From positions 1 through 36,912 of the forward strand of contig CAIXPF010000085.1 in NCBI GenBank assembly GCA_903921205.1: a stretch of DNA of 36,912 bases, read 5' to 3'. This document shows positions 8,176 through 19,057 of this stretch, in pieces. Positions within the stretch are counted from its first letter, which is position 1. Every line of letters begins with the position of its first letter. The position numbers were made by a program, and so were the translations under genes. Origin of the DNA: an uncultured Acidimicrobiia bacterium. GTDB taxonomy: Bacteria; Actinomycetota; Acidimicrobiia; Acidimicrobiales; CAIXPF01. The notes beneath the pieces were generated by a model. It ran no database searches. It saw only the letters and a program-made list of their open reading frames with translations, and was not told the DNA's origin.

Positions 8176-9011
8176 GTGGCTACGACGACACCGGCACGGG
8201 GCTCGAGCACGAGCGCTCGTGGACTGGTCCGTCCGACCTTCAAGCAGCCCAGCAAGCGGCTGCCCTATCCCATCGGTCTGTACCAGACCGCCGTGGGAAA
8301 GAAATGGGTCATGGGCGTGACCGGCATCATGATGATGGGCTTCGTGCTCGTGCACATGATCGGCAACCTGCACATGTACGAGGGGCCTGCGGAGTACAAC
8401 GAGTACGCCGAGGCCCTCCGGAACCTCGGCGGGGCACTCATCCCCCACGAGGGGGTGCTGTGGGTGTTGCGCCTCGGCCTGATCACCGCCGCGGCGCTGC
8501 ACATCCACTCGGCCGCGACGCTGACCATCATGAACCGCAGGTCGCGGCCGCAGGGCTACCAGGCGCCTCGTGACTACTCGGCGGCGAACTTCGCCTCCCG
8601 GACGATGCGGGCAACCGGCATCATCGTCCTGCTGTTCATCATCTTCCACCTCCTCGATCTGACCTGGGGGGTGTTCCTCGGCGACGACTACATCAAGGGC
8701 GACGTCTACAACAACGTGACCCGGAGCTTGTCGAGCGCCCCGGTCGCCATCGTCTACATGTTGGCGAACATCGCTCTGGCGGTGCACCTTTTCCATGGGG
8801 CCTGGAGCTTGTTCCAGAGCCTCGGCTGGAACAGCCCGCAGTTCAACCAGGCCCGTCGGGTGTTCGCGACTGCGTTCGCCGGGCTGATCCTGGTGGGCAA
8901 CCTCAGCTTCCCGATCATGAATCTGGCCGGCGTCGTCAGCCAGGACACCCGTACCACGCCTTGCGCCGCCGAGGGCGGCGAGGAAACAGACATCTGCCTG
9001 GGGGTCAACGA

Positions 9012-9015
<4 letters not shown>
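8176..9015 (+). CDS. sdhC: Succinate dehydrogenase cytochrome b558-type membrane subunit
   Basis: This 279-residue protein is the heme-carrying membrane anchor of complex II, single-subunit b558 type. It has about five transmembrane helices. Conserved histidines that could ligate heme lie in [35 protein letters not shown] and [16 protein letters not shown]. The N-terminal ~35 residues are soluble and basic. The GTG at 8176 was chosen because GGGAGGA lies 5 nt upstream. The stop overlaps the sdhA start (ATGA), indicating translational coupling in an sdhC-sdhA-sdhB operon. Confidence 0.92.
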
Positions 9016-10939
<1,924 letters not shown>

Positions 10940-10943
<4 letters not shown>

Positions 10944-11731
10944 GCGGCTCAGGACACGGCGCAACCATGCGCATCACCCTCAAGGTCTGGCGCCAGGACG
11001 GCCCGACCAGCCCCGGGTCCTTCGAGACCTACGACGTGCCGGGCGTGTCGCCGGACATGTCCTTCCTCGAGATGCTCGACGTGGTCAACGACCGCCTCAC
11101 GCTCGACGGCAAGCGGCCGATCGTGTTCGAACACGACTGCCGTGAGGGCATCTGCGGCAGCTGCGGCATGATCATCAACGGCGTCCCGCACGGCCCCGAG
11201 AAGGGCACGGCGACCTGCCAGCTGCACATGCGCAAGTTCCACGACGGCGACCAGATCGTGGTGGAGCCGTGGCGGGCTGCGGCGTTCCCGGTCATCCGGG
11301 ACGTGGCCGTCGACCGCTCGGCGTTCGACCGCATCATCGAGGCCGGCGGCTATATCTCCACCCCCACCGGGGCGGCGCCCGACGCCAACCTGACCCTCAT
11401 TCCCAAGCCGGTCGCGGACGCCGCCATGGACGCTGCGGCCTGCATCGGCTGTGGCGCCTGTGTGGCGGCCTGCCCGAACTCGGCAGCGCAGCTGTTCACC
11501 TCGGCCAAGCTTGCTCACCTCAACCTGCTGCCCCAGGGCCAGGCCGAGCGCTGGGCCCGCACCGAGGCCATGGTCGAGACGATGGAGGAGTTCTTCGGCT
11601 CCTGCACGAACCACGGGGAGTGTCGCGAGGCCTGCCCGAAGGAGATCTCGATCGACTTCATCGCCATGATGAACCGGGACTACGTCAAGGCCAAGCGCAA
11701 GAACCGCAAGCTGCTCTCGCAGATCCGCTGA
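10940..11731 (+). CDS. sdhB: Succinate dehydrogenase iron-sulfur subunit
   Basis: This 263-residue protein carries electrons from SdhA to the membrane quinone. A 2Fe-2S motif, [11 protein letters not shown] plus a later Cys in TATCQL, lies in the N-terminal ferredoxin domain. Cys clusters [14 protein letters not shown] and [14 protein letters not shown] follow in the C-terminal domain. The GTG at 10940 overlaps the sdhA stop as GTGA and has GGAG seven bases upstream, so I prefer it. An ATG at 10967 (MRITLKVW) is the alternative and would shorten the protein by nine residues. Confidence 0.95.
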
Positions 11732-11767
11732 CCTGCGGTCGGGATACCCGACGACCGCGCCGCGACC

Positions 11768-11799
11768 GGGCCGGTGCCACCCTTTGGTGGCACCGGCCC
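11768..11799 (+). terminator. Terminator of sdhCAB operon
   Basis: A perfect 14-bp stem (11768-11781 with 11786-11799) and a CTTT loop begin 37 nt after the sdhB stop. Confidence 0.75.
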
Positions 11800-11919
11800 G
11801 GTTGCGTCCGGGGACGATCCCGGCCACCCCGAGCCGAGGCGCGCCAAGCGCCGACGACCCGGTCCGACGGCGCTGGGGCGCAGCTCCGACGGTGGTGGGG
11901 TCGGTAGGGCCCGAGCCGG

Positions 11920-11925
11920 TAGCGT
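11920..11925 (+). promoter_or_regulatory. -10 box of MgtE-like gene (leaderless)
   Basis: TAGCGT ends 6 nt before the GTG at 11932. Confidence 0.6.
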
Positions 11926-11931
11926 GCGCGG

Positions 11932-13254
11932 GTGGCCCGTCCAGCCCGGCGTCCCTCTCGAGCAGCCACTGCGGCCCCGAACCGTCGCGGGTCCGCAGCA
12001 GGGTCGCGCCACACCCGCTGGTGGTGGCCCTTCGGCCGCGGGGGCCTGCGCGGGTTCGACACGGCCCTACCCGGCACCGACCTCCGCCAGAGCCTCGTCG
12101 CGCTGCTGCTGAACTCGACGACCAGCTTCGTGGCCGGCGCCACGCTGGCCTCCATCACCGGCACGCTGCGCGCCCTTCCCGGCCTGTTGGTGCTGGCACC
12201 GGCGGCCATCGGCCTGCGGGGCAACGTCTTCTCCGCGCTCGGCAACCGGTTGTCGACCGCCGTGCACCTCGGTACGTTCTCGTTCTCGCTGCGACGAGAC
12301 AGCGTGTTCGCCCAAAACGTCGCCGCCTCGATGGCCCTCACCCTGCAGCTCTCGCTGCTGATGGCCCTGGGCGCCGGGGCCCTGGTGCTCGGCCTCGACA
12401 TCTCCGACTCGCCGGCCGTCATCTGGAAGTTGGCCCTGGTGTCGATCCTCGGAGGCGCGCTGGCCTCGCTGGTGGTCCTCGGGGTGACCGTCGGCCTGAC
12501 CCTGGCGGCGGTGCGCTACGGCTGGGACCTCGACAACCTCGTGGCCCCCACGGTGTCCACCCTGGGCGACGTGCTGACCATCCCGGCTCTGTGGCTCGCC
12601 GCGCAACTGGTGGACATCCCCGTGGTCAGCCCGGCGCTGTCGGCCGTGCTCATCGCCGGCACGATCGTCGTCGGCGTCCTGGCGTGGCGGACCCGACTTG
12701 ATGCGCTGCGCCGGATCGTACGGGAGTCGGCCCCGGTCCTGGTCCTCGCTGCAGGCCTGTCCAGCCTGGCCGGGGTGGTCCTCGAGAAGCGCCTGGAGAT
12801 CTTCCAGCAGCACGAGGCCCTGCTCGTGCTGCAACCCGCCTTCGTGAGCTCTGCGGGCGCCCTGGGCGGCATCATGGCCGCCCGGTTGGCGACCGCGTTC
12901 CAGGTCGGCACACTCGACCCCGACCCGGTGCCCGGCCGGGGCTCACGCCAGCTGGCCCTGCTGGTCCTGGTGCTCGCTGCCCCGGTCGCGGTGTACAACG
13001 CCGTCGGCAGCGAGCTCACCGCCGCCCTCATGGGCCGGAGCGGACCGGGGCTGGTCCCGCTGATCACCGTGTCGTTGATCGCCGGGGCCTTCGTGACGCT
13101 GTTCGTGGTGGCGGTCGCGTACTACTCGACCGTCGTGGCCACCCGCGTCGGGCTCGATCCCGACAACTACGGCACGCCGGTGGTGACCTCCTCGGTGGAC
13201 TTCGTCGGCGCGATGACCCTGATCATCGTCGTACTCATCCTCGGCATAGCCTGA
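11932..13254 (+). CDS. MgtE/SLC41-type divalent cation transporter with duplicated membrane domain, no CBS
   Basis: This 440-residue polytopic membrane protein has about ten transmembrane helices in two related halves. The first half carries LLVLAPAAIGLRGNVFSALGNRL; the second carries LLVLQPAFVSSAGALGGIMAARL at the equivalent place. This Pro...Gly-rich pore motif is typical of MgtE/SLC41 channels for Mg2+ or related divalent cations. Each half ends with a D-containing helix (LGDVLTIPAL and SSVDFVGAMTLI). A basic N-terminal tail of ~45 residues replaces the cytosolic N and CBS gating domains of classical MgtE. The GTG start follows TAGCGT by 6 nt. The exact ion is not predictable from the sequence. 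Confidence 0.8.
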   Translation: MARPARRPSRAATAAPNRRGSAAGSRHTRWWWPFGRGGLRGFDTALPGTDLRQSLVALLLNSTTSFVAGATLASITGTLRALPGLLVLAPAAIGLRGNVFSALGNRLSTAVHLGTFSFSLRRDSVFAQNVAASMALTLQLSLLMALGAGALVLGLDISDSPAVIWKLALVSILGGALASLVVLGVTVGLTLAAVRYGWDLDNLVAPTVSTLGDVLTIPALWLAAQLVDIPVVSPALSAVLIAGTIVVGVLAWRTRLDALRRIVRESAPVLVLAAGLSSLAGVVLEKRLEIFQQHEALLVLQPAFVSSAGALGGIMAARLATAFQVGTLDPDPVPGRGSRQLALLVLVLAAPVAVYNAVGSELTAALMGRSGPGLVPLITVSLIAGAFVTLFVVAVAYYSTVVATRVGLDPDNYGTPVVTSSVDFVGAMTLIIVVLILGIA

Positions 13255-13270
13255 CCGGACGGCGCTACGG

Positions 13271-13960
13271 CTACACGGGCCACCAGGTCTCGGTGAACCC
13301 GGCCGAGCCGCCCGGACCGACGAACAGTCCCTTGTCCAGGCGACCCGCCGGGGTGACCGAACGCGACCAACCCATCGCCTCGTCCCCGGGCCGCACCGTG
13401 GCGTCGGGCGCACTCCAACTGATCGTGCCGGAGCCCGTCCCGTGACGGCGCCTCGTGGCCGGGGCCAGGGCGTGGATTCCCACATGGCTCCGCCAGCCGA
13501 ACCCGTCGAGCTCGTAGGTGTCGACCCCCAGCAGCACCTCGCCGCGCACCGTGGCCGGCTGCTCGTAGCCGTCGTCGAGCGGCGATCGCACCTCCGGGTC
13601 GCACTCCCAGTCGAGGTCGTAGCCGAGCGGCACCCGTTCCCCCCGGTCGTCCGCGGGGTCGTCCAACGCCAGCGCAAAGGCCTCGAGCCCCACCGACCAG
13701 TGACAGAAGGGATCCTCGACGTTGTGGTCGGCCCACAGACCGTTGCCCCGCAGCTCCAAGGTGCGCTTCAGCGGGAACTCGTCGCAGAGCGAGACCACCG
13801 GCTCACCCTGGCGGTACACCGCCGTGGCGTACCAGGCCACCCCGGACGCCGGCCAGCGCCACAGGGCCAGGTGCCCACCGAAGGTGGCCTGCGGTGACCA
13901 GAACTCGAAGGTGTAGAGGTCGGCGGAGGCACGAGGTCGCTCGTCGGCGGGTTCGAACAC
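13271..13960 (-). CDS. Unknown protein, beta-rich
   Basis: The protein is 229 residues from a GTG at 13960. A GTG at 14023 would add 21 residues but would run into the divergent SCP2-like gene, so I prefer the shorter form; neither start has a clear promoter or ribosome site. The sequence is rich in Trp, Gly and short strand-like stretches (LYTFEFWSPQATFGGHLALW, VAWYATAVYR). It has no signal peptide or membrane segment. The content resembles all-beta, lipocalin-like or hydratase-associated DUF proteins, but I cannot place it in a family. It is divergent from the SCP2-like gene, which may hint at a lipid-related role; that is speculation. Confidence 0.7.
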   Translation of the reverse strand: MFEPADERPRASADLYTFEFWSPQATFGGHLALWRWPASGVAWYATAVYRQGEPVVSLCDEFPLKRTLELRGNGLWADHNVEDPFCHWSVGLEAFALALDDPADDRGERVPLGYDLDWECDPEVRSPLDDGYEQPATVRGEVLLGVDTYELDGFGWRSHVGIHALAPATRRRHGTGSGTISWSAPDATVRPGDEAMGWSRSVTPAGRLDKGLFVGPGGSAGFTETWWPV

Positions 13961-13965
13961 CTCGC

Positions 13966-13971
13966 TAGCGT
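13966..13971 (+). promoter_or_regulatory. -10 box of SCP2-like gene
   Basis: TAGCGT ends 8 nt before the ATG at 13980. It lies in an 8-bp palindrome, CGCTAGCG (13963-13970). Confidence 0.5.
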
Positions 13972-13979
13972 GTCCGTTG

Positions 13980-14390
13980 ATGGTCGCCTTCGCCAGCCCG
14001 GAATGGATCGACGCCCTCGACACGGCTCTGCGGGCACTCGCCGTCGACGGACCGGCGCTGCGGGTCCGCTACCGCTTCCCGGCCGATGACGGCACCGATC
14101 GCGACCACGGGTACGACCTGGTGTTCGGGCTTGGGGTGCGGGCCGAGCCGGCGTCGGTGGACGCGGACATCCGGCCCGACGGGAACGACGGGACGCCGGT
14201 GGTGACCGTCGTCCAGCCCGCCTCGGTGGCCCGGGAAGTGGCCGCCGGCCGGATCGCGGCGCAACAAGCCCTGCTCGACGGCACCATCGAGGTGTCCGGA
14301 CCGGTCACCGCCCTGCTGGCCTGGGGCGACACGCTGCGGGCGGTCGACGGCCTGCTGGATGAACTGCGGGCGCGTACGCACTGGTCCTGA
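13980..14390 (+). CDS. SCP2-like sterol/lipid-binding domain protein
   Basis: This 136-residue protein is a single compact domain with the layout of SCP2 sterol-carrier domains. It has an N-terminal helix (PEWIDALDTALRAL), then a strand-rich centre. Next comes the family-typical helix followed by a Gly-rich strand, AAQQALLDGTIEVSGPVTALL, and a final helix. Such domains bind lipids or acyl-CoA in a hydrophobic pocket. It has no membrane segment. The ATG at 13980 was chosen over a TTG immediately upstream because it lies downstream of TAGCGT. A hairpin separates it from the convergent mdh gene. Confidence 0.65.
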   Translation: MVAFASPEWIDALDTALRALAVDGPALRVRYRFPADDGTDRDHGYDLVFGLGVRAEPASVDADIRPDGNDGTPVVTVVQPASVAREVAAGRIAAQQALLDGTIEVSGPVTALLAWGDTLRAVDGLLDELRARTHWS

Positions 14391-14438
14391 GCCGCGGCGA
14401 GCCCGATCCCCCATCACGACGATCGTGCCCGGACGCGC

Positions 14439-14469
14439 CGATGGCGGCAGGCCGGGCCTGCCGCCATCG
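14439..14469. terminator. Bidirectional terminator hairpin
   Basis: A perfect 14-bp stem (14439-14452 with 14456-14469) and a 3-nt loop lie between the convergent SCP2-like and mdh genes. Confidence 0.65.
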
Positions 14470-14510
14470 GTGCAGTGGCGGAGCGGGCCCGGAGCGGCCC
14501 GCCGTCGGGC

Positions 14511-15497
14511 TCAGATCAGCCCGAGTTCCTTGACTGCGTCGCGCTCCTCGATCAACTCGCCCACCGAGGCGTCGATCTTGCCGCGGGAGAAGGCGTCGAT
14601 GTCGAGGCCCTGGACGACCGAGTACTGGCCGTCGGCGCAGGTGCACGGGAACGACGAGATCAGCCCTTCGGCGACACCGTAGGAACCGTCGGACGGGATG
14701 GCCATCGACACCCAGTCGCCGGGGGCGGTGCCCATGGCCCAGGTGCGCATGTGGTCGATCGCCGCGTTGGCCGCCGACGCCGCCGAGGACAGGCCACGGG
14801 CGTCGATGATGGCGGCACCACGCTTGGCCACCGTGGGGATGAAGTCGTTCTCCAGCCAGTTCTGGTCGTTCACCAGTGCGGCGGCGTTCTGGCCGTCGAC
14901 CTCGGCGTGGAACAGGTCGGGGTACTGGCTCGCCGAGTGGTTGCCCCAGATGGTCATCTTGCTGATCGAGCTCACCGGACGACCGGTCTTCGCGGCCAGC
15001 TGCGCGACGGCGCGATTGTGGTCGAGGCGGGTCATGGCGGTGAACTGGCCGGGGTTGAGGGCCGGGGCGTTGTTCATGGCGATGAGGGCGTTGGTGTTGG
15101 CCGGGTTGCCGACGACCAGCACCCGCACCGAGCGCGACGCCGAGTCCGACAGGGCCTTGCCCTGAACGGTGAAGATGGCACCGTTGGCCGACAGCAGGTC
15201 GGCCCGCTCCATGCCGGCCTTGCGGGGCATGGCACCGACGAGCAGGGCGTAATCGGCGTCACCGAACGCCACATCGGCGTTGTCGGTGGGGACCATCCCT
15301 GCCAGGAGCGGGAACGCACAGTCCTCGAGCTCCATGCACACGCCCTTGAGCGCCCCGAGAGCGGGCGTGATCTCGAGCATCTGCAGGATCACCGGCTGGT
15401 CTGGGCCCAACATCTGGCCGCTGGCGATTCGGAACAAGAGGCTGTAGCCGATCTGGCCGGCAGCCCCGGTGACGGCAACGCGCACGGGTGACTTCAT
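14511..15497 (-). CDS. mdh: Malate dehydrogenase
   Basis: This 328-residue enzyme interconverts malate and oxaloacetate with NAD(H) in the TCA cycle. The Rossmann motif is [11 protein letters not shown] at ~10-20. The substrate-loop arginines lie in [27 protein letters not shown] carries the conserved Asn, MTRLDHNRA follows, and the catalytic His is in [13 protein letters not shown]. The length and the PANTNA signature fit the cytosolic/group-2 MDH type. The ATG at 15497 follows TAGCTT by 6 nt, so it is likely leaderless. Confidence 0.95.
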   Translation of the reverse strand: MKSPVRVAVTGAAGQIGYSLLFRIASGQMLGPDQPVILQMLEITPALGALKGVCMELEDCAFPLLAGMVPTDNADVAFGDADYALLVGAMPRKAGMERADLLSANGAIFTVQGKALSDSASRSVRVLVVGNPANTNALIAMNNAPALNPGQFTAMTRLDHNRAVAQLAAKTGRPVSSISKMTIWGNHSASQYPDLFHAEVDGQNAAALVNDQNWLENDFIPTVAKRGAAIIDARGLSSAASAANAAIDHMRTWAMGTAPGDWVSMAIPSDGSYGVAEGLISSFPCTCADGQYSVVQGLDIDAFSRGKIDASVGELIEERDAVKELGLI

Positions 15498-15503
15498 GGC
15501 CGC

Positions 15504-15509
15504 AAGCTA
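15504..15509 (-). promoter_or_regulatory. -10 box of mdh (leaderless)
   Basis: TAGCTT on the minus strand ends 6 nt before the ATG at 15497. Confidence 0.6.
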
Positions 15510-15591
15510 GCGGCTCACGGGCGTCGCACACACCTTCACCGGGGGGAAAGCGACGGCGGTCCGTCCTGCACGCTGCGCCTGGCAGACGTGC

Positions 15592-15597
15592 CAGACT
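15592..15597 (+). promoter_or_regulatory. Possible -10 box of argJ
   Basis: CAGACT ends 8 nt before GTG 15606. Its first base deviates from TANNNT, so support is weak. Confidence 0.3.
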
Positions 15598-15605
15598 GCG
15601 TGACC

Positions 15606-16769
15606 GTGACCGACAACGTCTCGCTCCCCACCGGTTTCAGCGCCCACGTGGCCAACATCGGCATCAAGGACACGACCACCGACTTCCTGGTGGTCGCCTC
15701 CGACGTGACCGCCAACGCCGCAGCGGTGTTCACCCGCTCCCGTTTCGCCGGACCGTCGGTGCTGCTGTCGCGCACCCATGTCGCCGACCACCGGCTGCGC
15801 GCTGCGCTCGTGGTCTCCAAGAACGCCAACGTGGCCACCGGCCCCCAGGGCGCGGCCAACGCCGCCGAGCTCGCCGCCGGGGTGGGACGAGCGTTGGGCT
15901 GCGATCCGCAGGACGTCCTGGTGACCTCCACCGGGGTCATCGGACGGCAGTACCCGATGGAGCGGATCCGAACCCACCTCGACACGCTCGCCGGTGGCCC
16001 CTACCCCGTCACCGACGCCCTCACCGCGGCCACCGCCATGATGACCACCGACACCGTGCCGAAGTTCGCCGAGGCCACGGTCGGGCAGGCCCGCATCGTC
16101 GGGCTGGCCAAGGGCGTCGGCATGATCGAGCCGGACATGGCGACGATGATCTCGCTGGTCTTCACCGATGCCGAGGTGCCCGCCGACGAGCTCGACAGCC
16201 GGTTCCGGGCCGCGGTCGAGCGCACCTTCAACAGCCTCAGCGTCGACACCGACACCTCGACCTCGGACACCGCGGCCATCCTGGCGAACGGGCTGGCCGG
16301 CCCCGTCGATCTCGACGAGTTCTCGGCCGCGCTCGAGTCGGTGTGCCGTGCGCTGACCCGGCAACTCGCCCGCGACGGCGAAGGCGCCACCAAGCTGCTG
16401 GTGGTGACGGTGACCGGCGCCCGTGACGATGCCCAGGCCAAGCGGGTGGCCAAGGCCATCGTGAACTCGCCACTGGTCAAGACCGCCATCCACGGCGCCG
16501 ACCCGAACTGGGGACGGGTCGCTGCGGCCATCGGCAAGTGCGCGGACGAGACCGACATCGACCAGGAGCGGGTGGTCATCCGCTTCGGCGACCAGCAGGT
16601 CTACCCCGGCGACGTCGACGAGGCCGGACTGGCCCGCCTGGCCGGGACGATGCGGGCCGAGGAGGTCGTGGTCACCGCCGAGCTGGGCATCGCCACCGGC
16701 GCCTGGACGGTGTACGGCTGCGACCTGTCCGACCAGTACATCCGGATCAACGCCGACTACACCACCTGA
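15606..16769 (+). CDS. argJ: Bifunctional glutamate N-acetyltransferase / amino-acid acetyltransferase (ArgJ)
   Basis: The protein is 387 residues. ArgJ transfers the acetyl group from N-acetylornithine to glutamate in cyclic arginine biosynthesis. Motifs are TSTGVIGRQYPME, the self-cleavage region KGVGMIEPDMATMIS in which the Thr of ATM becomes the N-terminal nucleophile, NSLSVDTDTSTSDT, and IHGADPNWGRV. The C-terminus NADYTT matches the family. Start candidates are GTG at 15588, 15600 and 15606; I chose 15606 by homology length and a weak -10 box. No other arginine genes adjoin it, which is unusual because argJ often lies in an arg cluster. Whether it is mono- or bifunctional cannot be told from the sequence. 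Confidence 0.92.
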   Translation: MTDNVSLPTGFSAHVANIGIKDTTTDFLVVASDVTANAAAVFTRSRFAGPSVLLSRTHVADHRLRAALVVSKNANVATGPQGAANAAELAAGVGRALGCDPQDVLVTSTGVIGRQYPMERIRTHLDTLAGGPYPVTDALTAATAMMTTDTVPKFAEATVGQARIVGLAKGVGMIEPDMATMISLVFTDAEVPADELDSRFRAAVERTFNSLSVDTDTSTSDTAAILANGLAGPVDLDEFSAALESVCRALTRQLARDGEGATKLLVVTVTGARDDAQAKRVAKAIVNSPLVKTAIHGADPNWGRVAAAIGKCADETDIDQERVVIRFGDQQVYPGDVDEAGLARLAGTMRAEEVVVTAELGIATGAWTVYGCDLSDQYIRINADYTT

Positions 16770-16793
16770 TCCTGCGCCGGGTGTGGCCCGCGC

Positions 16794-17795
16794 TCAACGC
16801 CCGATGCGGTAGACCTCGCGGGCGGTGCCGGCGAACAACCGGGCCCGTTCGGCCGGGGTGTAGCCGGCGGACACCTTCTTGAAGGCGTTCCACAGCACGA
16901 CGTAGCTGCACGACTCGGCGTCGACGGGGTAGTTCGACTCGAACATGCATCTGGCCGGACCGAAGCGGTCGATGCACCAGCGCAGCTGGTCACCCCAGAA
17001 GACCAACAGCTCGTCGGAGCTCGGCGGCCGGGACCAGCTGCCGAACCCGGCGCCGAAGCGGGCCATGCCGATGCCGCCCAGCTTGAGCACCACGTTCGGG
17101 CAGGCGGCGAGCCGCTCCATCGCCGGGCGCCAGACCTCGAGCACCTCGTCCCGCCGGCCCGCGTAGGGGCCGATGCCCATCGGTGCACCGAGGTGGTTCA
17201 CGATGATCGTCAGCCCCGGGACGGCGCCGGCGAGCGCCACGACATCGTCGAGCTGCGGGTGCAGCTGCCAGGCTTCGAAGCTCAGTTCCATACCAGCCAG
17301 TACGGTCAGCGCCCGCCGGACCTCCGGGAGGGCGTAGAGCTGCGGTGGCGGGTCGCTGTGCGACCGCGGGATCAACGGCGACGGATCCCACGCCGCCGAG
17401 TGCCGGATGCCCCGGAAACGGCCACCGGCAGCGTCGACATGGGCGTGCAGGACCTCGGCCACCGCGTCACCGAGGGTCAGATCGGCATGACCGACGATGG
17501 CAGCGATGGTCGAGCCACCGGCTCGCTCGGAACGCGCCGCCCGGTCGGCCACGAAGCGGGTCTCGCCCACCGGACGCAGCGATGCAGGCCCGCCGGCGAG
17601 GTAGGCCGCCGCACACTCGATGAACACGGTGTCGACCACGCGGTGGCCGGCCCCGGTGTCGAGCCACAGCTGTTCGAGGTCGTAGTCCTCGCGACCGCCG
17701 GTGCCGGCCGGCCACAGGTGATGATGCGCGTCGCAGATCTCCAGATCGGGCTCGAGCACCGGCTCGGGAGTCGCCTCCAACCACTGGCGGTTCAT
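16794..17795 (-). CDS. Amidohydrolase family 2 (TIM-barrel) hydrolase
   Basis: This 333-residue protein is a metal-dependent hydrolase or decarboxylase of the amidohydrolase-2 group. The metal-binding HxH lies in CDAHHHLWP at ~22-30. A barrel-strand His is in IIVNHLGAP, and an acidic residue follows SNYPVD near the C-terminus. Relatives act on lactones, dicarboxylates or aromatic acids; the substrate here is unknown. The ATG at 17795 lies 6 nt after TAGGGT, so I preferred it over the GTG one codon upstream. It is convergent with argJ, with only 24 bp between the stops. Confidence 0.85.
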   Translation of the reverse strand: MNRQWLEATPEPVLEPDLEICDAHHHLWPAGTGGREDYDLEQLWLDTGAGHRVVDTVFIECAAAYLAGGPASLRPVGETRFVADRAARSERAGGSTIAAIVGHADLTLGDAVAEVLHAHVDAAGGRFRGIRHSAAWDPSPLIPRSHSDPPPQLYALPEVRRALTVLAGMELSFEAWQLHPQLDDVVALAGAVPGLTIIVNHLGAPMGIGPYAGRRDEVLEVWRPAMERLAACPNVVLKLGGIGMARFGAGFGSWSRPPSSDELLVFWGDQLRWCIDRFGPARCMFESNYPVDAESCSYVVLWNAFKKVSAGYTPAERARLFAGTAREVYRIGR

Positions 17796-17801
17796 CACCG
17801 G

Positions 17802-17807
17802 ACCCTA
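17802..17807 (-). promoter_or_regulatory. -10 box of amidohydrolase gene (leaderless)
   Basis: TAGGGT on the minus strand ends 6 nt before the ATG at 17795. Confidence 0.6.
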
Positions 17808-17911
17808 CCGCCGCACGAGCGGGCCACCGCAGGGGAACCACCGGTAGGGCGGCGCCGCTTGCTAGAACAAGTCGCCGGACGTCGGGCTTGCCGATCTGCC
17901 GGCCGAAGAAC

Positions 17912-17915
17912 GGAG
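17912..17915 (+). promoter_or_regulatory. Shine-Dalgarno site of first ABC permease
   Basis: GGAG with a 5-nt spacer to GTG 17921 decides the start of the operon's first gene. A TAGAAC at 17863-17868 could be its -10 box, but the match is weak. Confidence 0.55.
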
Positions 17916-17920
17916 ACTGC

Positions 17921-19057
17921 GTGTTCCTGGCATGGAAGGAGATGCGGCGGGCGAAGGCGCGCTTCGGTCTGCTCATCGCCGCCGTCGGCCTGCTGGTCTT
18001 CCTCATCCTGTTCCAGCAGTCGCTGCAGAACGGGCTGCTCACCAGCTTCACCGGGGCCCTGCGCAACCAGAGCGCCGAGGTGCTCGTCTATCGCACCGAC
18101 GGCCGGCGCATCCTGCAGGCCAGCGTGATCTCCCCCGACCTCACCGAGATGGTCGGGCAGGATCCGTCCGTCGCCGCCGTCGGGCGGATCACCCAGGGCA
18201 CCTTCAGCGTGACCCCGCTCGCCCTGGGAGCCGACGCCGAACCGCTCGAGACCTCCATCATCGGGTTCGAGCTGCCCGACCTCGGGGGCCCGCGCTTCCT
18301 CACCGTCGGCCGGGTGCCCGCGAACACCGAGGAGGCGGTGGCCTCCGAGGTCGACGCCGACGGCGGCTTCGCGGTCGGCGATGTCGTGAGGATCGAACCC
18401 GGCGGCAAGCAGTTGACCATCGTGGGCCTGGCCCGCGACGCCCAGTTGAACGTCGCCCCCACCCTGTTCGTCACCTACGACGCCTATCGAGCCGCCCTGG
18501 TCAGCCGGAACCCCGATGCCGGCGCTCCTCTGCCCAACGCCCTCGGGATCCGGCCGGCGCCGGGCCTCACCGCAGACCAGGTGGCGGCTGCCATCAACAC
18601 CCTCTCCCCGGAACTCGATGCTCTGACCAGGGACGATGCTGCCGAGCAAGCGCCCGGTGTAGCCCAGGTCCGCCAGTCCTTCCGGGTCATCTTCCTGCTG
18701 TACGGCTTCGTCGTCCCCCTGGTGACCGGCCTGTTCTTCCTCATCATCACGTTCCAGAAAGCGCCGGCGCTCACCCTGCTGCGGGCCATCGGCGCCCCGG
18801 CTTCCCGGCTGGTTGCGTCGCTCCTGGTGCAGGTGGCGATCGTGCTCGGTGGCGGACTGGCAGCCGGCGTGGGGCTGTACGCCGCGCTGGCCCGGGGCCG
18901 GATCGGGGGCGTCACGCTGCGCTTCGAGACCACGGCGGTCATCGTGTGGGTGGTCCTGCTGAGCGTCGGCGGCCTGATCAGCGCCCTGTTCTCGGCCCGG
19001 CGGGTGCTTGCCATCGACCCCTATTCGGCGACCACGGGAGCGGGGGTGGGACGATGA
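17921..19057 (+). CDS. ABC transporter permease, FtsX/MacB-DevC type (first)
   Basis: This 378-residue membrane protein has one helix at residues ~13-33, an extracytoplasmic domain of ~210 residues, then three helices near 250-275, 290-325 and 335-365. This 1+3 layout is that of MacB/FtsX-like permeases, which couple ATP hydrolysis to substrate extrusion or mechanical transmission across the membrane. The segment TLLRAIGAPASRL is the usual ATPase-contact coupling region, and SARRVLAIDP at the C-terminus is typical of the fold. GTG 17921 follows a GGAG site. Its stop overlaps the next start as ATGA. Confidence 0.88.
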   Translation: MFLAWKEMRRAKARFGLLIAAVGLLVFLILFQQSLQNGLLTSFTGALRNQSAEVLVYRTDGRRILQASVISPDLTEMVGQDPSVAAVGRITQGTFSVTPLALGADAEPLETSIIGFELPDLGGPRFLTVGRVPANTEEAVASEVDADGGFAVGDVVRIEPGGKQLTIVGLARDAQLNVAPTLFVTYDAYRAALVSRNPDAGAPLPNALGIRPAPGLTADQVAAAINTLSPELDALTRDDAAEQAPGVAQVRQSFRVIFLLYGFVVPLVTGLFFLIITFQKAPALTLLRAIGAPASRLVASLLVQVAIVLGGGLAAGVGLYAALARGRIGGVTLRFETTAVIVWVVLLSVGGLISALFSARRVLAIDPYSATTGAGVGR

